Shown here piece by piece: positions 60,936 to 64,000 of a DNA stretch of 64,000 bases. A program made the translations under genes and the position numbers. The notes below the pieces were generated by a model. It had not been told where the DNA came from. It made no database searches and worked only from the letters and a program-made list of their open reading frames with translations. Position 1 is the stretch's first letter; each line of letters begins with the position of its first letter. Source of the DNA: Streptomyces rhizosphaerihabitans (GTDB lineage Bacteria > Actinomycetota > Actinomycetes > Streptomycetales > Streptomycetaceae); NCBI RefSeq assembly GCF_025399795.1, contig NZ_JAODTZ010000003.1, forward strand, positions 62,001-126,000, given 5' to 3'.

Positions 60936-62039
60936 ATGGACATGCTGACGATCGGGGCCTTCGCGAAAGCCTCCCGGCTGTCGCCGAAGGCGTTGCGGCT
61001 CTACGACGAACTGGAGCTGCTGCGCCCCGCCCGGGTGGACCCCGAGACGGGGTACCGCTACTACGCGGTGGCACAGCTCGAACAGGCCCGGCTGGTGGCG
61101 TGGCTGCGGCGGCTCGGTATGCCGCTCGCCCGGATCCGGCGGGTGTGCGCCCTGGAACCGGGGCCGGCCGCGCGGGAGATCCGCGCGTACTGGGCCCGGG
61201 TCGAGGCCGAGACGGCCGCCCGCCGCGATCTGGCGGCGTTCCTCGTGGACCATCTGTCACCGTCCCCAGGGAAGGACACCAGCATGCTGGAACTCCGCTA
61301 TTCCGCTCTCTCCGACACCGGCCTGGTCCGTGACGCCAACCAGGACAGCGTCCACGCGGGCGCCCGTGTCCTCGCGGTCGCCGACGGCTGCGGGCCGTAC
61401 GGGGCACCCGCCAGCACGGCGGCGGTGCAGGCCCTCACGTTCCTGGACGACGAGCCGCTGTCGGCCGGTGGCGTGCTCAACCTGCTGGAGGACGCCGTGG
61501 AGGGCGCCGCCCGGGCCGTGGCGGACCTGGTGCCGCGACACGCCACGGCACAGGGTCCGGACGGGGAGGGCACCGGCAGTACGCTCACGGCCCTGGTGTG
61601 GACCGGCTCCCAGCTCGCGCTCGTCCACATCGGGGACTCGCGGGCCTATGTGCTGCGCGACGGCACGCTGTTCCGGATCACCCACGACCACACGGTGGTC
61701 CAGTCGATGGTCGACGAGGGCCGGCTCACCCCGGAGGAGGCGACCGCGCATCCCCAGCGCGCCCTGCTGCTCAAGGCGTTGGGCACCGAGGCGCCCGTAC
61801 CCGATCTGCGGCTGCAGGACGTACTGCCGGGCGACCGCTACCTGCTCTGCTCGGACGGCCTCTCCACCGTCGTCCCGGACGAGGAGATCGCACGGCTTCT
61901 CACCTCGGCTCCCGATCCCGACGCGGCGGTCCGGACCCTGATCGGGGCGGCGAACGACGCCGGCGGGCCGGACAACGTCAGTTGTGTGGTCGCGGATCTG
62001 GTCGAGGTGGCCCGGCCGGCCGGAATCCGGGTCGGATAG
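60936..62039 (+). CDS. MerR DNA-binding domain fused to a PP2C-type phosphatase
   Basis: 367 residues. Residues 4-75 are a MerR winged helix (MLTIGAFAKASRLSPKALRL, YRYYAVAQLEQARLVAWLRR), followed by the dimer helix to about 105 and a short linker. Residues 120-360 are a complete PP2C/Stp serine-threonine phosphatase: RDANQDS (D137), AVADGCG (D150), GSTLTALVW, VHIGDSRAYVLRDG, LLCSDGLS (D307), GPDNVS (D346). All four metal aspartates are kept. An in-frame ATG at codon 117 (61284) has GGGAAGGA six bases upstream, so a free phosphatase could also be made. Promoter has the MerR 19-bp spacer. A phosphatase in place of the usual ligand domain is unusual. Confidence 0.9.
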   Translation: MDMLTIGAFAKASRLSPKALRLYDELELLRPARVDPETGYRYYAVAQLEQARLVAWLRRLGMPLARIRRVCALEPGPAAREIRAYWARVEAETAARRDLAAFLVDHLSPSPGKDTSMLELRYSALSDTGLVRDANQDSVHAGARVLAVADGCGPYGAPASTAAVQALTFLDDEPLSAGGVLNLLEDAVEGAARAVADLVPRHATAQGPDGEGTGSTLTALVWTGSQLALVHIGDSRAYVLRDGTLFRITHDHTVVQSMVDEGRLTPEEATAHPQRALLLKALGTEAPVPDLRLQDVLPGDRYLLCSDGLSTVVPDEEIARLLTSAPDPDAAVRTLIGAANDAGGPDNVSCVVADLVEVARPAGIRVG

Positions 62040-62132
62040 GGGCCCGACGGTCGGTCCTGGGGCCTCAGGTCAGCCCTGGTTCCGCGTTCCGCAGGCCGCT
62101 TCCGAGGGGTCGCGGTTGTGTCCGGGCGCAGG

Positions 62133-62774
62133 TCAGTCCTGCGGTCTGCGGTAGCCGAGGGAGGTCTCGATGGCGCGACCGACCGGGTCGACGGGGGTGC
62201 TGTCGCCGGGGCCCGTCACCCAGGAGCGGAAGACACTCGCCAGGTGCAGGCCGAAGGCCTCGGCCTGTGCCTCGTCCGCCTGGCGTGATCCGTTGCGGGC
62301 GGCGACAGTACGGGCGACCTCCTGCCGGAACGGCCCGCGCGCTCCGGGATCACGCAGGGCGGAACGGTCCGAGAGGGCCGCCCGCGCGACGGCCGTCGCG
62401 CCGTCCACGTGGTGGTCCCGGTGCCCTTCCTTCATGTGCCACAACTCGTGTCCGAGAATGACGAGTTGCTGGACCGTCTCGGCGCGCTCCTCGACGATGA
62501 CGAGGTCGAAGTCGTTGAACTCCATCCACAGGCCCGTGACTTCGATCTCGTCGGGGAAGCGCTCGAAACGGAGCTGGACGGGACGGCCGCCCCGCCGTCG
62601 GCTCATCTCCTCGCAGAGGGCCTGCGCCAACTCCCGCATGTCGAGCGGTGTATCGATCCTCCTCCGGAGCACCCGGCCGAGCTCCGCCGCCAGCGCCCGC
62701 ATCTCGGAGCGGGTGCCACGCGGGCGGAGCGCCGTCAGGAAACCTCCGACGGCCCCGCCCGGCTTCGCCGTCAT
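62133..62774 (-). CDS. ImmA/IrrE-type zinc metalloprotease domain protein
   Basis: 213 residues. The HExxH zinc site is H109-E110-H113 in ILGHELWHMKEGH. The N-terminal part (about 22-60) is helical (RSEMRALAAELGRVLRRRID, MRELAQALCEEMSRRRGGRP) as in IrrE/ImmA proteins, which cut XRE-type repressors. Other members of this Streptomyces group are annotated as toxin-like or regulatory. ATG 62774 overlaps the stop of a 60-residue upstream gene (ATGA), so they are a coupled pair. No XRE repressor is nearby; the partner is an obvious candidate target or activator. Confidence 0.85.
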   Translation of the reverse strand: MTAKPGGAVGGFLTALRPRGTRSEMRALAAELGRVLRRRIDTPLDMRELAQALCEEMSRRRGGRPVQLRFERFPDEIEVTGLWMEFNDFDLVIVEERAETVQQLVILGHELWHMKEGHRDHHVDGATAVARAALSDRSALRDPGARGPFRQEVARTVAARNGSRQADEAQAEAFGLHLASVFRSWVTGPGDSTPVDPVGRAIETSLGYRRPQD

Positions 62775-62953
62775 CGCTCCGCTCCCTGGCCGTCCGGCAG
62801 GCCTTCGAGCATGCCGACAAGGGCCTCCCGCCTGCGCGGGGTCAGCCGCGTGCCGCACGGGGCGAGGGTGACGACTCCGTCCGGCCCCAGCCCGACGATC
62901 CGCGCGCCGAGGCGTTCGAGTGTCTCGGGAAGGAGCGGCGGGGACTCACTCAC
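62771..62953 (-). CDS. Small protein, partner of the ImmA/IrrE gene
   Basis: 60 residues, too short for most ORF callers. GTG 62953 has GGGAG upstream. The sequence SESPPLLPETLERLGARIVG, then DGVVTLAPCGTRLTPRRREA and LVGMLEGLPDGQ, has good codon bias throughout. It could be a small regulator or substrate of the protease; no family recognised. Stop overlaps the ImmA start in ATGA, so co-translation is likely. Confidence 0.7.
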   Translation of the reverse strand: MSESPPLLPETLERLGARIVGLGPDGVVTLAPCGTRLTPRRREALVGMLEGLPDGQGAER

Positions 62954-63192
62954 CAAAGGTCTCCCGGCAGTTGACTCATCAAGTTGTGACGCGAGGCCGA
63001 CACTACGTGTCCGGGTCCGTCCACGCCACGGTTCCCGAACGATCGTTCCCGGTTTCGGAACGATCCTTACGACGCCTGCGCTCACCCTCCACGTCCTCGG
63101 CGCGGACAGGCGTCCGGCCACCCGGTTCAGCAGTCCCATCGTGTAGGAAGAGGCTGTCCCTCCCGGTGAAGTCCTCTCGGCAAGGAGTCCCC
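62954..63192. other. Divergent promoter region, protease pair / matB
   Basis: 239 bp. No gene recognised. It contains the AAGGAG ribosome site of matB at its right end. Minus-strand frames across it are arginine-rich without start or bias. Confidence 0.4.
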
Positions 63193-64000
63193 GTGTTCTC
63201 CCTCTTCCCGGCCCTGGTGGGCGGTTCGGTCGCGGACCGGTCCGCGCTCCGCTTCGGCGAACGGTCCCTGACATACGCGGAACTGGCCGCCTCGGCGGGA
63301 GCGCTGGCCGCGCGGCTCGACGGTGCCGGCAGGGTCGCCGTCTGGGCGACGCCGACCCTGGAGACGGCCGTCGGTGTCGTCGCCGCACTGCTCGCCGGGG
63401 TGCCCGCCGTGCCGCTGAACCCGAAGTCCGGGGAGGCGGAACTCGGCCACATCCTGGGCGACAGCGCGCCGTCCCTGGTGCTCGCGGCCAGGGGGGACCG
63501 GCTTCCGGCTCCGCTCGAGGCGTTGGGCCGTATCGATGTCGAGGTCGAGGTCGAGGTCTCCCGCTCCGGCACTGGTACCGGCGCCGGAGCCGGAGCCGGA
63601 GCCGGAGCGGGGGTCGTTCCCGCCGGGCCCGACAGTTCCGGACCGGACACCTCCGGGCGAGATACCTCCGGTGCCGCCAAAACCGTCGCTTCCACCGCGT
63701 CCGCCGGGTCCGAGTCATCCACCACGCCCCCCGGATCCCCCGGCGGAGTCACCGACCCCGGCGCCCCCGCCCTGGTCGTCTACACCTCCGGCACCACCGG
63801 TCCGCCCAAGGGCGCGGTCATCCCGCGCCGGGCTGTCGCCTCGACCCTGGACGCGCTCGCCGACGCCTGGCAGTGGACCGGCGACGACGTGCTGGTGCAC
63901 GGCCTGCCCCTGTTCCATGTGCACGGGCTGATCATCGGCATCCTGGGCCCGCTCCGGCGCGGCGGGTCCGTACGGCATCTGGGGCGGTTCAGCGCGGAGG
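63193..64000 (+). CDS. matB: Malonyl-CoA synthetase (5' part), with low-complexity insert
   Basis: About 269 codons, cut by the window edge. An ANL-superfamily acyl-CoA synthetase whose N-terminus (FSLFPALVGG, RSALRFGERSLTYAELAASA, AVPLNPKSGEAELGHILGDS) and A3 loop YTSGTTGPPKGAVIPRR match, from memory, S. coelicolor MatB (SCO2444), which makes malonyl- and methylmalonyl-CoA from the free acids. Between IDVEVEVEV and GAPALVVYTSG lies a tract of about 70 residues of Ser/Thr/Gly/Ala repeats, longer than I recall in that enzyme. It is encoded partly by (GAGGTC)3 and (GCCGGA)4. GTG 63193 follows AAGGAG. Product would feed the fatty acid genes. Confidence 0.88.
   Translation, partial: MFSLFPALVGGSVADRSALRFGERSLTYAELAASAGALAARLDGAGRVAVWATPTLETAVGVVAALLAGVPAVPLNPKSGEAELGHILGDSAPSLVLAARGDRLPAPLEALGRIDVEVEVEVSRSGTGTGAGAGAGAGAGVVPAGPDSSGPDTSGRDTSGAAKTVASTASAGSESSTTPPGSPGGVTDPGAPALVVYTSGTTGPPKGAVIPRRAVASTLDALADAWQWTGDDVLVHGLPLFHVHGLIIGILGPLRRGGSVRHLGRFSAE

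Overview
The window is high-GC actinobacterial DNA and looks like a Streptomyces chromosome core. Coding strands have strong third-position G/C, GTG starts are common, many secreted proteins carry twin-arginine signals, and the gene order (terD, peroxiredoxin, DUF3052, aceE; fasR-fabD-fabH-acpP-fabF; matB) matches, from memory, the SCO2368 to SCO2444 stretch of S. coelicolor. I saw no rRNA or tRNA gene, CRISPR array, insertion sequence or phage module.

Layout. 1-5.4 kb: a TerD fragment, a peroxiredoxin, a DUF3052 protein, the homodimeric pyruvate dehydrogenase E1 (aceE) and a voltage-gated-type potassium channel. 5.5-17 kb: a run of small housekeeping and stress units, many of them divergent regulator/target pairs: a DHA2 efflux pump with TetR, a MerR-aldo/keto reductase operon, an NmrA-like reductase with TetR, a pirin, and single genes for hydrolases and a GNAT enzyme. 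16.6-21.7 kb: the essential type II fatty acid synthase locus, where FasR feeds fabD-fabH-acpP-fabF (malonyl transfer, initiation, carrier, elongation). 21.7-35.9 kb: DUF3145, a GDSL lipoprotein, aldose epimerase, a GH3 beta-glucosidase with a divergent TetR, a Rid/dehydrogenase pair with a divergent LysR, an exported pyroglutamyl-peptidase-like protein, an EI24 membrane protein, an MDR oxidoreductase with MarR, and a zinc-ribbon membrane protein.

36-58.9 kb is a plant-polysaccharide sugar island. It holds an enolase-superfamily dehydratase, a zinc alcohol dehydrogenase, a U32-like protein, a ChvE-GguA-GguB monosaccharide transporter, a Tat-exported aldose epimerase, an aminotransferase with an odd proline/glutamine tail, an exported intradiol dioxygenase, a GH35 beta-galactosidase, and a minus-strand operon of carbohydrate transporter, GH43 arabinanase and GH51 arabinofuranosidase. 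A sugar lactonase and an IclR regulator close it. Four promoters in this island share one 24-bp site (CGAWC-N6-CGAAATWTCGAAC, first base of the second block T in one case). At three of them the site starts 13-14 bp after the -10 box, so I infer a local regulon, most simply run by the IclR protein, that links uptake and release of arabinose/galactose sugars to an oxidative lactonase-dehydratase pathway.

59-64 kb: an unknown protein after what looks like a frameshifted gene, an ATP-grasp ligase, a MerR-PP2C fusion with an internal start, an ImmA/IrrE-type metalloprotease with a 60-residue partner, and the first part of matB (malonyl-CoA synthetase) carrying a low-complexity insert.

Two general traits stand out. 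Fourteen genes have a TANNNT box ending 6-7 nt before the start codon (three more at 9 nt), as expected for leaderless mRNAs. Several 3' intergenic regions are filled with unrelated degenerate tandem repeats (periods 10, 15, about 20, 24, 33 and 34 bp).
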